A DNA stretch of 64,000 bases from Diaporthe sp. PMI_573 (taxonomy: Eukaryota; Ascomycota; Sordariomycetes; Diaporthales; Diaporthaceae). The stretch covers positions 170,391 through 234,390 of the forward strand of contig JAJTUP010000092.1 of the NCBI GenBank assembly GCA_021399435.1, read 5' to 3'. A program made the translations under genes and the position numbers. The notes beneath the pieces are model-generated. The model was not told the DNA's origin. It saw nothing but the letters and a program-made list of their open reading frames with translations, and searched no databases. Positions 22,385 to 32,677 of this stretch are shown in pieces (position 1 is the stretch's first letter; each line of letters starts with the position of its first letter).

Positions 22385-22926
22385 TGTTGCTACTAGCAGG
22401 CTTTGTGCCTCGCAAGTTACTTATCTTTCTCTTTAGTTACTTTATATAACGTACATGATAAGCGAGTGGACCAGACAAGTGGACCACTTATGCTGTACAG
22501 CTAAAAGTTATAATTTTCAGTTTCTTAAAATTAGCTATATAATTCTAGGAATTTTAGGGAATTAGTTTTAGATATTTAATAAAAAACGTCATAAGAAAGT
22601 ATTTTTTCTAGATTTTTTAAAAAAAAATATTTATTTAGCTTTTGAAAATAGGGTTGCATGCTGCCCTAATTGCTGCCGCGCCTTCTTGCTGCTGTCGCTC
22701 ACCTTCATACTGCAAGATGCTGTTTCGGAACTTGCAATGGGCTAACTTCCATCATGTCTAATCCTTCCAAACACTGTAAGGTGTGAACGTCCTCTAGTAA
22801 CTGTATTCCAGCTATCTAGTCCAGGATGCTATTTACATCAAAGATAAAGAAGAAAGAAAGAAGTTCCTAAATACCCCTGAGCTGTGCAAAGATTTCTGGT
22901 CCCTGGCGCGCACAGGCCAAGTAGGT

Positions 22927-22945
22927 CTTGCGGCACAGCCGCAAG
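22927..22945. repeat. Short perfect inverted repeat
   Basis: CTTGCGGC, ACA, GCCGCAAG: 8-bp arms with a 3-base loop. A related hairpin, AGCGGC-ACA-GCCGCT, lies at about 10211-10225 next to the MULE target site. The function is unknown. Confidence 0.5.
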
Positions 22946-23296
22946 GATATGGGCCCTGGCCCGTTACACAATTATCAATGGCTGATTATAGTGGGCCAAA
23001 ATTGCGTGATTTTTGGGTCAGCGGGCGGATCAGCCACCATAAGCGCATTGGAGATAGCCCCCAGATATTATTCAGACATTGACCTTTTCAGTGACTCGGG
23101 ACTTCTCATAGAATAAACTTTTTATGCTGATGAGGTAGTAAAAACAAGGATTGCTCTATAGCAAGGTTAAAAAACGATAATAAAAGAGAATCAAGGGGAC
23201 TCATATAGTGCCAGCGCGACACAGAGCAGTTGCCTTGAAATAGCCTGATACTAAGTTTGCATATCCGAAACTGTTATTAATGTCGGGGTAAATCAA

Positions 23297-23357
23297 GGCG
23301 ACTGATAGATACATGGGCACTCTGTTTGGGCGCCTGGGTGCCCATGTATCAGTCGCC
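23297..23357. repeat. Inverted repeat upstream of the bZIP-ankyrin gene
   Basis: The left arm (23297-23320) and right arm (23338-23357) pair over 20 bp (GGCGACTGATA ... CATGGGCAC against GTGCCCATGTATCAGTCGCC). The left arm carries a 4-base GATA insertion. The spacer is 17 bp. GTAAATCAAG flanks both sides as a short direct repeat (about 23288 and 23358), so it may be a tiny insertion with a 10-bp duplication. It lies about 265 bp upstream of the ATG at 23621. Confidence 0.6.
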
Positions 23358-23620
23358 GTAAATCAAGCAAAGCATCTTACTAATCTACGAGGTGAGCTAT
23401 GGCCAGCATCTTCCATATGCCTTGGTGCAGCCAATGGGATGCCCTACCTCTGTGGGACCCTATTAACTGCCGACTTGGCGGGGGGAAGTAAAGGGGGAGG
23501 CGGCCCATAAATAACGCAAGTTCGTTGACACCAGGTTGCTTCTTGCCTACCCCGAAGATTGGACGCCGTCCGTGTTGTTATCATTGGCGAAATATACATG
23601 TCTGAAATAGAGGCCGCAAG

Positions 23621-24506
23621 ATGGCAACGGTTGGCCCAGGACAAGATGTGCCCATGACCAATGAGCGCAGGAGAGCCCAGAATCGTTTGGCGCAGAGGAG
23701 ACGCCGCCGTGGGTTTCACCCCGCGAACGTATTTATGAGTGCAGCAGTCTTGACTAACCCTGTCGCCAGAAAAGCAAGCTTTTGAGAGGCAGGCGGCTCC
23801 TGAGCAAACCCCAGCGATCCATGCTGGGCTGACGCAAACCGGCGTCCAGGCTGGCGCGGGACTTCCACCACCACCATCTGATGCGACAACCGGCCTAGAG
23901 GTAATCGACTCTCTCCCGCCGTTTGCCGGATCCGACATGGCATTGTTAGGTTTCTCGCCGACATGGAATGATGACGTCTCGACGCTGGCAGAATCCTGCG
24001 CGTCTGCCATTTCGTCTGCGCATCTCCTGGGCCCTGCCGATGCCGACTTGGCGCCCCCGCCGTCCACCTGGAGCCTCGAGACGCCGGAGGCCGCTAGGAT
24101 GGCCGCTATGGCCTTCTCGCGGACCGTCGTCCCTCGGCCCAACCCGACCTTCTCCAACAACAGGAACGAGACCCTGATCCACACAGCTGCTAGAGGCAAT
24201 GACTTGGCTACGCTGCAGCTCCTCGCCCAAGCTGGCCTCAACATCAACGAGCGCGACCTCCAGGGGCGAACTGCGCTTCATGCGGCGTATGAGGAACACC
24301 AGATGGAGGCGATACTCTGGCTGCTCGAACAGGGGGTTGATGTCAATGCCGTGGATAAGCTGGGTCGAACCCCTCTGTCCATGGCAGTGAATAACAAATG
24401 CCCTGTCGCGGTAAGGCTCATGTTGTCTCACGGCGCCAGTCCATTCTCGACACATACAGAGCAAGCGTGGGCATTGAGCAAGAGCACGAGCATGAGCATG
24501 AGATAA
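23621..24506 (+). CDS. bZIP basic-region protein with C-terminal ankyrin repeats (transcription factor)
   Basis: Exon 1 (23621-23708) and exon 2 (23770-24506), with a 61-bp intron (GTGGGT...CTAAC...CAG), give 274 residues. Residues 15-30 are a fungal AP-1-like basic region (ERRRAQNRLAQRRRRQ), split by the intron. The usual heptad-leucine zipper does not follow. Instead there is a Pro/Gln-rich linker, then a central region with ETPEAARMAAMAF, and three ankyrin repeats at about 163-258 (ETLIHTAARGNDLATLQLL, GRTALHAAYEEHQMEAILWL, GRTPLSMAVNNKCPVAVRLM). Short bZIP-ankyrin proteins are known in ascomycetes, often beside metabolic gene groups. It would be nuclear and regulatory. Its position between the epoxide hydrolase and the dehydrogenase suggests a local regulator, which is inference. 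Confidence 0.8.
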
Positions 24507-24918
24507 AAAGTGTCACATTCACTAACAGGTTGCAAAAGAAGTCATAGGAAAGCTCTTGATTTGTATCTAACGATTGGAAAGGGTCGGTCTTATATATTTG
24601 AGCTCAATAGGGCTTCCAGGGCCTGTGTGTTATAGAACTTGCTTTTTGGGAGACATATTTGATGGCAACTTCTGACTGGAAGTTCGGACTTCCGGGCAGC
24701 CGGCTGATCAATCGTATGACCCTCGTAACAAAAAGCTTCTTCTGGAATTCTGCTCCACCCATCACCACGACTGTTCTTCTACCACGGTACCTCGTCGCCA
24801 TCAAAGGTCAAGAACTTTCCTGAATGCGTCTCTCTTGTCGCAGCATCGACCTGAAACTCCGTGTCAGTACCGAGGGTCTCACCAATCTCGTCCCGAAGCT
24901 ACTCACAAGCTTCACAAT

Positions 24919-24939
24919 CAGTGATGTTATTGGATTGGA
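24919..24939 (+). repeat. Left 21-bp terminal inverted repeat of the intact hAT
   Basis: Identical to the reverse complement of 27971-27991. It is followed by subterminal GGACTGGATT repeats. Confidence 0.93.
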
Positions 24940-25288
24940 GGCAATTTGGATTGGACTGGATTTGTCGGAAAATGGCTGGACTGGATTTGGGTTTCTCGAA
25001 GATTTGGACTGGATTGGATTGATTGGCAACCAGCTCCTGGAGCTCCAATGGTCTAACCTGATAAGGCAAGAGCTAAGCCTAATTGAGTGGTCATGAGGAG
25101 TCTCCCGTCGCAGCTGCCGTCGCAGACCACGACACGACGCGCGAACTATCGTTCCGCTATTGGGTTAACATCCAACGCGTGCAGATTGCTACGCTATTAA
25201 AAGCATGGAGGCAAACGCGTCGCTCGCGACTTCAGCAGTCCTTCTACTGTGGCAGACGTGTCTGAACAGTCCACTCACCAGCTACACC

Positions 25289-27798
25289 ATGGCCACTATC
25301 TCCAGCTATTTCGGTGCTGCCAGCGGTCGCCGTCCTGATTCTGACAGAGTTATTCTTGCTCCAACATATATTAGTCCTCGCCCAAACGACCCCGACGGAA
25401 CCCTGATCGAACCCGACGAATTCAAGCTGAATGGGAAGCAATATGTACGCTACTCTGTTGTGGCAAAGTCCCAAAAGCACACCAAGAAAAGGACATCAGT
25501 CGTCTGGCAGTATGGTGAAGACATACAACTCAAGCAGGACCCGACGAAGAGGTTCTGGTACTGTTATCTGTGCGAACAGCAGCAGCGCCAACAGGGACTT
25601 CCTATTTCCGGCAAGGGCAATTGTACTGCCTTAGACCACCTGGAATCGAAACACCAAATCGATAGGGAGACTGGTGAGCACAGACATCCAAAGCGCCACC
25701 CATCGCAGCCATCAATTGTCGACTTCAACAACATATCCACCGTTGTATTCAAACGCCGATTTGACGAGTTCAAGGAACTTCTGATTCGATGGATCGTCTA
25801 TTGTCACATCGCCTTCTTTCAAATCGAGAACCTATACTTTCGCGAACTCCTCTTCTATGTTTTCCCTGGCCTGACAACACTCCTTCCAAAGGCGAGACTA
25901 GTGATTCGCAGATGGATAATAGAGGCCTTTGAGGCACGAAAGGTCAGCCTGCGTCAAGAAATGCAAGCGGCCCACAGCAATATATCGATATCGTTCGATT
26001 TATGGACGTCACCGAACTATCAGGCTATCCTTGGATGTGTCGCGCACTTTATCAACAGAAGCGGCAAGAGAAGAACGGTTGTTCTGGCTCTTCGCGAACT
26101 GGTTGGCGAACATTCAGGTGAGAATATGGCAGATGCCCTCCTACATATATTTGATGACTACGGGATCAGTGGCCGGATCGGTTATTTCATGGCAGACAAT
26201 GCAAGTTCGAATGATGCCTGCATCGACCTGGTCCTGCAGGCTCTTTACCCGCACATGAGCAGGAAACATCGCGTACGACGACGCCTTCGGTGTTTTGGCC
26301 ATATCGTCAATCTCTGCGCCCAGGCGTTTATTATGGGAAAGGATGCTGCGAAGACCTGCAAGGATCTGGACTCTGCGTATCGAGAAGGGGACTACACACG
26401 GATTCGTGAGCTGTGGAAGAAGCGCGGTGCAATTGGGAGGCTCCATAATATCGTACGATACATTAGAGCTAGCCCTCAACGGCGCCAATTCTTCAGATCA
26501 ATACAAATTGGCGGCGATCTGGCTGCATTTGACGGATTGGAGGTAAGCCCCCCTAGTGCGCGTCGCAAGGTAGTCGCGGCGTCCTACACTTCCGGTTTCA
26601 GTACTGACGTTGGAGTTTGTTGCAGCTTGTTCAAAGTCAGTCTACACGCTGGAATTCTTATTTCTTATCGATTGGACGCGCTCTTAATGTCAAAGAACGT
26701 ATCCAGCTCTTCTGCGATCAATATGAGCCTCCACGAAGCGACAGAGACGTCCTGGACCAACGCCTCAGCCCACGGCAATGGGACGAACTCGGACACCTCC
26801 ATGACCAACTCGAGACATTCTACGAGGCCACAGTAATGAACGAAGGCAGACAGTGGACTCTTGCAGATCATTTTCAATCGCTAGACTGGCTTATAGACGA
26901 AATCCACCTTGCTCAGCGAAAGTTTGAACAGCTCGCCGAAGACGCAATGCGGAAGCGTGGCCCGAATAGACAGGATAAGCAGAACGAATTCGACGACTAT
27001 AACTGGCTTGCTGCGGCTGCAGAAGTTGCCTGGCAGAAATGCGAGAAGTACTACAACAAGGCCGATGAATCGCCCGCTTACTACGCCGCCATATCGTTGA
27101 ATCCAAGCCTTAAGAACCAATGGTACTATCAGGTTTGGAATGGCAGTGATGATAAGCGTGCCTGGATCCAAGCTGCTGTTGGAGCAGTTAAGGAGCTCTG
27201 GGTTGACGAATACAAAGGCAAGTTCGCCCACGGCGCGCCAGTTCCTACCCACGTCTTTAAGGCCACAGAACCGAAAGAGAAATCGTTTACTTCAGTGAGA
27301 AACCACAAGCGTCTCAAACTACACCACCTCGACCCTAATTCAAGCCCCGAACTGCCCTCAACGGATCACTACAATGAGTTTATCACCGCTGACGTTATCG
27401 GCCTTAATGATGACGAGGAATTCGACCCCATCCAGTACTGGAATGAGCGCTACCACTCGCAGACGGACCTAGCTCGTATGGCGCTGGACGTTTTAGCCCT
27501 GCCTCCCATGTCGGATGAGTGTGAGCGCCTTTTTAGCAGCGCCAAGCTCCTCCTTACAGATCATCGCTCACGGCTCCGGATGGACGTCATTGAAGCCAGC
27601 GAGTGCTTACGAGCTTGGTATGGTCGCCCGGAGCAGAAGGCATTTGATGACTCTGCCATCGGTTTGATGGAGGGTGAGGCAGGGAGTACAGTTGGGGCGG
27701 ATGGGCTGGGTGAGGGAGAGGAAGGCGGCGAAGATGATGGAAGCGAGAAGAACATACTGGAGACGCAAGTTGCTAGAGAACATGAGCTCCGTAGTTAG
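25289..27798 (+). CDS. hAT-family transposase, full length
   Basis: Exon 1 (25289-26542) and exon 2 (26626-27798) flank an 83-bp intron (GTAAGC...TTGCAG) at phase 0, giving 808 residues. I chose the ATG at 25289 for its ACCATGG context; an in-frame ATG at 25205 would add 28 residues. The N terminus has a BED-type zinc finger (SVVWQYGEDI ... YCYLCEQ ... HLESKH). The RNase H-like core shows FDLWTSPNYQAILGC (first Asp) and FMADNASSNDACIDL (second Asp). The C terminus carries the hAT dimerisation block (YWNERYHSQTDLARMALD, then CERLFSSAKLLLTDHRSRL). It ends in an acidic glycine-rich tail. All landmarks are intact and no stop or frameshift exists. Confidence 0.93.
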
Positions 27799-27970
27799 GT
27801 GGTGTCATAACCCAAGGACAAGAACAGTTCTACTCCAAGTCTGCTTATTCAGCGGCTCATTGATTGTCCCAAAAGGGTAAAAATATGAACTGGATCGGTT
27901 CTGGATATCCTGGAGGCTGCCTGTCCCCACGTCTGGACTGGATTGGATCGAGGCTCGGATCCAGCTCCAA

Positions 27971-27991
27971 TCCAATCCAATAACATCACTG
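27971..27991 (-). repeat. Right 21-bp terminal inverted repeat of the intact hAT
   Basis: The perfect partner of 24919-24939, followed by the TTCACAAT target duplication. Confidence 0.93.
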
Positions 27992-28917
27992 TTCACAATC
28001 GCTTTGGCGTTGTCGACGGTGCTGTGTGGCGGCTTCTCCATGCCAAAAAGCTTGGCTCCTCGGTTGCCCATGTCGGTATCGAGGAATCTGTCCATACTCA
28101 TCAGTCATCACAACACTTTCTCTCTCGTTCCGCGATACAGCCCCCCCCCTTTTTTTCTTTTTTCTTTTTTTACTTCTTACCCCGGATCCACCGCCATAAC
28201 TGTCAGCTTGGGATTCTCGGAATGAATATTCAGGCTGAGGTGGTTCAGCGTGGCCTTGGACGCGCCGTAACCGAACCCCATGGGACGTCCTCCCATATTT
28301 GTGAACATGGCGTCGTGGTTCGCCAAGGACGCTACTGCCGAGCTGATGGACACCCACTTGGGGTTCGCCGCACGGTCGAGGAGCGGCTTTGTCGCCGCAA
28401 ACAGCGCCAGAGGTGCCACGGCGTTGATGGCAAGGATGTCGGCAAAGTCCTCGGCATCGCCCTCGGCTGCTACAGCCACTTTGCTGCCAGCAATGGCGGC
28501 ATTGGCGATCACAATGTCCAGTCTAGTAACGCCCCGGGACTCAAGCTCGGCGACGGCTTGGGCGGGGTCGGCAAAGGAGGCGGACTCTATCTTGACCAGA
28601 ACAAGCTCAGAACCAGGAGCAGCGGGAAGGTCCTCCAGGCTGTTGGACCGGGCGGCGGCGATGTCGCGGACGCTGCCGATGACAATGTGGTTCGGCCGGG
28701 CGAGGTATGTCTGGACGAGGGCGTGGCCAACGCCTGGCCTAATGTGAACACTTTGCAAAGAAGTTGCGAGACGAGAGGGGTCAGACCTCGGTTGGCGCCG
28801 GTTATGAAGACGTTAGTTGTTGACATGGTGATGCGCAAGGTGCAAAGTGAAAGCTGTGGCAATGGGAGTGCTGCTCTTGTTAGATAATTGCGGCTCGGAG
28901 CAGGTACATCCCATCTT

Positions 28918-28923
28918 CTTATA
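28918..28923 (-). promoter_or_regulatory. Possible TATA box of the dehydrogenase gene
   Basis: TATAAG on the minus strand about 92 bp upstream of the ATG at 28826. The position fits, but the match is short. Confidence 0.35.
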
Positions 28924-28933
28924 GAAGCGTGAT

Positions 28934-29500
28934 TCAGATGTTCCTGTATCGTCCGTATGTCCACCGGGTGAGTTTACGCAGACCTGTTCGCTTGTGTCCG
29001 TCCCCGTCGACCGGGAATCGTGATATCAAACTTTGCAAAGGGACGGTGGCGGCAGGGTTGATGACTCCCGGCGCTAATGCACCGTCATCAACCCCACAAA
29101 CGCACCATTCTGGCGTGCCCATCGCAAGTGGCTGGGCAAAATCTGGGACGCCAACTTCCATTAGCACGTCAAGGCCGACTGAGGCCCCACCTGCAGTATC
29201 AGCTAGGTTGTCAGCAAAGAGCCAGTGGTTGGGCAACAATGGCAGCATCAACGGAGTGAAGTTATACGTACCACAGGGGTCGGTCGCTGAAAGTAGACTG
29301 CTGACAGTGCAGATTGATTCCGGCCAACTGGGCACTGACCATAAGCCGGTTGATTCTCGGCTGTGGAGGGAGAGTGTCGGACAATTGGCTCCACAGGGAT
29401 CAGAGATGGCATCAGTAAATCGATGAGAATTATTTAAGAAGCAAGAACGCAGTGACAAGATGCACTGAGTCGTGCAGCCTTTATATACAAATGAAAGCAT
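28934..29500 (-). CDS. Uncertain open frame, unrecognised
   Basis: The minus strand is open for 188 codons, with several cysteines (SDPCGANCPTLSLHS, EWCVCGVDDG). A GTACGT donor near 29273 and a TACTGCAG acceptor near 29194 would also give a spliced reading in the same frame. The opposite strand is open for 165 codons over the same bases, so coding strand and reality are unsure. No domain is recognised. It lies in the upstream region of the broken dehydrogenase. Confidence 0.2.
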   Translation of the reverse strand: MLSFVYKGCTTQCILSLRSCFLNNSHRFTDAISDPCGANCPTLSLHSRESTGLWSVPSWPESICTVSSLLSATDPCGTYNFTPLMLPLLPNHWLFADNLADTAGGASVGLDVLMEVGVPDFAQPLAMGTPEWCVCGVDDGALAPGVINPAATVPLQSLISRFPVDGDGHKRTGLRKLTRWTYGRYRNI

Positions 29501-30347
29501 TGCCTGCTTAGGCAGTAGCAGCTGCCTCGCAGGCAGCTGCTCTAGTGGGGCCAGGGCTTGATATGCGACAGAGAGCGCTTCAACTCTTGAGCAACGCTGA
29601 CCGTCACTGTCTGCTGCCCCAGGCCGAGTGAAAGAACAGAAGCGGCTGCTGACAAACCTGACGTGAAAGCCTCCATCACATCTATGATTGTTGCTATGAC
29701 ATCTGCTTCATACCGTTAATATTCCTTGCGGGATAGCAATACACCCTTAAGTAACATTACGTGCAATAGTCTCCGTGGTAAACAGCTTCTGCGTCGAAAG
29801 TACACCCTCCTGCCTGCATCGGGCCCACGACGCTACAGATGTGAAAGCCTTGTTGAGTTCTTTATAATCGCACTCGCCCTTATTGGAGAGAAATTGCAAT
29901 TCAGATAGTACTGGTACACGGTCCTGCCAAGTCTAAGCATGAGTTTCCCAAGCTGATGCTTTGATCTCAGTCATTACTTGAGGAAGAACGGTCAGGATAG
30001 TCTGTTTATCAATGACCAGCGTACTCTAGGTCGTGAAATGCCGGGTATGTGGTGTGACCTGGATAAAACAAACATTTGCTCGGCAGCCCCGGAGGTTAGT
30101 GCGCGGTAGGAGTTACCTGACCCCTCCGATCTTACTCCACCCTGAATCCGAAACTCGACCTCGGTGTTACCACCAATTCCGATTTGTAGTTCCCGCTTTG
30201 GTCCTTAGTTACGTTAGCAAATTGCTTTGGGTATTCGTAGAGAAGCTTACCTTAGCTGCTGTAGGCGACAGTTTTGTCTCGTAGAAGCAGAAGACCTGTA
30301 ACCTAGTTTGCCTCAACGCTCTAGAGAAATTCCGCGCCTGCATAGAC
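29501..30347. other. Intergenic with a perfect hairpin; no gene recognised
   Basis: A perfect inverted repeat with 11-bp arms (AGCAGCTGCCT at 29517-29527 and its complement at 29531-29541, loop CGC) stands out. The rest has only short frames. The right part leads into mariner-type transposase remains and probably belongs to the same decayed transposon. Confidence 0.4.
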
Positions 30348-30668
30348 TTGGCTGGATATCAATCCAACTGCGAGGGGGTACCAGTTAAGTTGAATTGGTT
30401 GATTACGCACTCTAAGGTACTAGAATACTGGCCCGCCCACAGCCCAGATCTCAACCCAATTGAGCGTGTGCGGAATCTATTGAAGAGGAAGATGGCTAAG
30501 GAATTCCCAGACATCTGGGAATTGAAGAAAAACAAGTTAGATATCGCCGAATTTACCTGTTGTATTAAGGAGTGTTGGAAGAGCCTTGATCAAGCGGTAA
30601 TTGACAAGCTGATCGTATCAATCACCCGCCGCCGGCTAGCGGCAGTGAAGGCGGCCCGGGGTGGGTAG
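30348..30668 (+). pseudogene. Tc1/mariner transposase C-terminal fragment
   Basis: The frame holds the DDE_3 C terminus: YWPAHSPDLNPIERVRNLLK (third catalytic acidic residue in NPIE), KMAKEFPDIWELKKNKLD, and ALDQ-like SLDQAVIDKLIVSITRRRLA. It ends KAARGG-stop, the usual end of Tc1-like transposases. The first two catalytic regions are missing upstream. About 90 bp downstream, near a TA at about 30755, the sequence becomes the 3' end of the NACHT gene. This transposon may therefore have inserted at that TA and cut the gene. Confidence 0.7.
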
Positions 30669-30749
30669 ACAAAATATTGAAAGAGCAATGTAGCGTTTAT
30701 CTGAGCTAATCGGCTTAACTAGAGGATTACTAGAAGAATAATTATACGG

Positions 30750-32677
30750 GGTGCGGCCCCTCCTCGACGACCAGGAGGTCCTTGCAGCGGTTTTGTAGCT
30801 GGTCCTTTCTAGTCTTCTCGTCGGCCTATACTGTCCAAATGCAGCTCGGTGATCGGTGCGGATATGGCGTAGTCGGCGTTGCTTCTCTCCATCTCGAGCA
30901 GGGAGAAGGCAAAGAGCGGGAGCGGCTGGACCTCGTCGATGGTAATAAGGAATATCTGCGCCATCTCTTTCCGGAACGGCCGCTCGACGCCCTCGATGAT
31001 GAACCTGAAGTAGTCCTCCAGCTCCTTCGGAAACTGGTCAAGGATTTTGCGCAGCATCGGGATCCCCTCATTGCGGTTGACAGTACGCACCAAGTCGTGG
31101 GTAACCAGGCAGACCCACAGCCAGACGCCCTTTGACGCCTCGGCGACTTGTGTCATGATCTCCTCGCAGGCTGTGTCAGACGCCTGCAGCTTGCGGAACT
31201 TGAGGTTTGTCTGCAGCCACGTCCGCACAAAGGTCTTTATGTCGTCCTTTGTGAAGTCGCTGATGACTAGGTGCTCGCGGTAAGCGGCAAAGGCCTCGTC
31301 CAAGACTAGCCTCGGCCGGCACGAAATGCACAGCTTCACGTCGAGCGTGCCAGAGAAGAAGGACAATATGTCGACCAAGTCTTCCTCGTCGCCGTCGTAT
31401 TTGTCCAGGCCGTCAATCAAGAAGCAGAACTTAGCCGGCACACTATCGAGCTGTACCACTTTGCGGAGCATCATCTTCAACTCTTCGACTTTCCAATCCT
31501 CTTCGGGCAGCCTTGGGCATACAGCGGGAACACTGTTGGGGGTGTTCTTGAGGATCTGGAAGAGAAGCGTCCGGAGGAGTCCTCTCTGTGACTTTTGCAG
31601 CTCGAACCCCCGGTTCCAAAAGTAGTAGCTTGCCACGTGCAGCTTCTTGGGACCTGCCCACTTATTCAAGGCCCTTTGCGTCTCGGGGTGGTCGGACAAG
31701 AACTTCATTAGCGTAGACTTGCCACTTCCCGCCTGGGTTTTTGTTAGTTAGTACCACACCTCATCAGTTGAAGACATGGGATAGGAGGATGTATGTACAT
31801 ACCTTGCCGGTGATCCAGAAGATGCCACGTCCGGTCTCCAACCAGTCCAGAAAGCCCGTCTTGGCCCTGTCAAACATCCACGTGTTTGTGTGTTTCTCGG
31901 TGTCGGGAATCTGATCCTAGTGGCGCCGGATTTCGACAAAGCTCAGCCGTTGGAGGATCCTGGACGTGTGGCGACGAGTCCGGTACTCGCTCGCGAACTC
32001 GTCTAGGCGTTCTTTGAGCCGGCTTAGCTGCTTTCCGCTCAGGACGTTGATTAAGCTTGGTTTGGTCAGGCTGAGGATGTCGCGCTGCATCTCATCGAGC
32101 GAGCTGTCGTAGGCGATGGTCAGTTGCTCATGGATTGTGCTCAGTGCCCGCAGCTTAAACAGGATCGTCGAGTCCCGATGTCTAGATGCACCATAGTCAG
32201 CGAGAGGAGCGGCGGACAATCACAGCGAAGACGGACTGACTGCTGGAGCGCTCTGTTTACAGCTTCTCTTAGCGAGCGATCGAGACTTTCCAGGCGGACT
32301 TGCAGGGCATCGATGGTTTTCTTCTTGCGCATTGTCTGGAACGCGACGCGGCCCTCGTCGATTGTCCTCGACCACGCCGTGTCCCGTACTTTCAGAGTCT
32401 GGAGGATGTCGCTCAGCTCCGTCGCCAGCTGATCGCCTTTGTCTGCCATCTCCAGGACCTGCTGTTCATCCTCGGAGAGACGGGAGAGGGTTGGGCTGCC
32501 ACGGAGCGCACTGCTCAGGGATCGGTAATGTTGCACGATGAGTTTGAGCTCTTCGGCCTCGGGAATTGCCCTATGGGTTTCGCGGATGGATTTTGCGAGC
32601 GAAATCACCTTGCTGCCAAAGTCTACAAACGTGAAAATGCTCGCGGCGAGCCCAACAATCGCAAACGGTTCGGCCAT
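30750..32677 (-). pseudogene. STAND/NLR-like protein: fungal N-terminal domain plus NACHT, C-terminally truncated
   Basis: Minus-strand exons 32241-32677, 31803-32181 and 30809-31732, with introns of 59 and 70 bp, keep one frame of 580 codons. It starts AEPFAIVGLAASIFTFVDFG, the hydrophobic N-terminal domain found in many fungal NLR-like incompatibility proteins. The NACHT has Walker A (GKAGSGKST), split exactly by the second intron between K and A. The Walker B region reads FLIDGLDKYDG where family members usually have DGLDEYDG. A TAG at 31919-31917 interrupts exon 2 where CAG is expected. The frame ends early at 30809. A +1 shift would continue into QLQNRCKDLLVVEEG until about 30755, where mariner debris begins. 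No repeat domain follows. Likely dead. Confidence 0.8.

Larger units (their letters stand above)
22385..23620. other. Intergenic with an AT-rich patch and two hairpin-forming sequences
   Basis: 22460-22660 is very AT-rich and starts with a direct repeat of GTGGACCA (about 22467 and 22481). It is possibly one end of a small decayed transposon. No partner end was found. The rest is GC-balanced without a supported gene. Confidence 0.4.
24919..27991 (+). mobile_element. Complete, apparently intact hAT DNA transposon (3073 bp)
   Basis: Perfect 21-bp inverted ends (24919-24939 and 27971-27991) start CAGTGATGTTATTGG, a hAT-type terminus. A perfect 8-bp target duplication, TTCACAAT, flanks it (24911-24918 and 27992-27999), as expected for hAT. 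The only gene is a full-length transposase in plus orientation with no stops. Just inside both ends the word GGACTGGATT recurs (three times on the left at about 24953-25013, once on the right near 27935). Such subterminal repeats commonly bind hAT transposase. There is no RIP-like damage. It could be autonomous. Confidence 0.95.
24779..28826 (-). pseudogene. Short-chain dehydrogenase/reductase gene split by a hAT transposon
   Basis: Minus-strand exons are 28787-28826, 28181-28733, a third exon split into 28087-27992 and 24910-24907, and 24850-24779. Introns are 28734-28786, 28088-28180 and 24851-24906, all GT-AG. Leaving out the transposon and one copy of the target duplication gives an uninterrupted frame of 254 residues. 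It has TGANRGVG (residues 9-16), NAA near the middle, a VSISSAVAS serine region, the YGASK catalytic pair and a C terminus ending GDEVPW. The closest recalled group is the fungal reductases resembling norsolorinic acid ketoreductase. It would be a NAD(P)H-dependent carbonyl reductase. The hAT insertion lies about 25 codons from the end, and the first stop beyond the junction would replace the C terminus. Apart from the insertion no mutation is seen, so loss of function is recent. Confidence 0.88.

Noticed and set aside
28587..28964. Separate 125-codon minus-strand gene
   Set aside because: It reads through the first intron of the dehydrogenase; splicing at 28734-28786 gives the correct Rossmann motif.
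30033..30284. Plus-strand 83-codon frame as a gene upstream of the mariner fragment
   Set aside because: No transposase motif could be read and composition is uninformative; left as decayed sequence.
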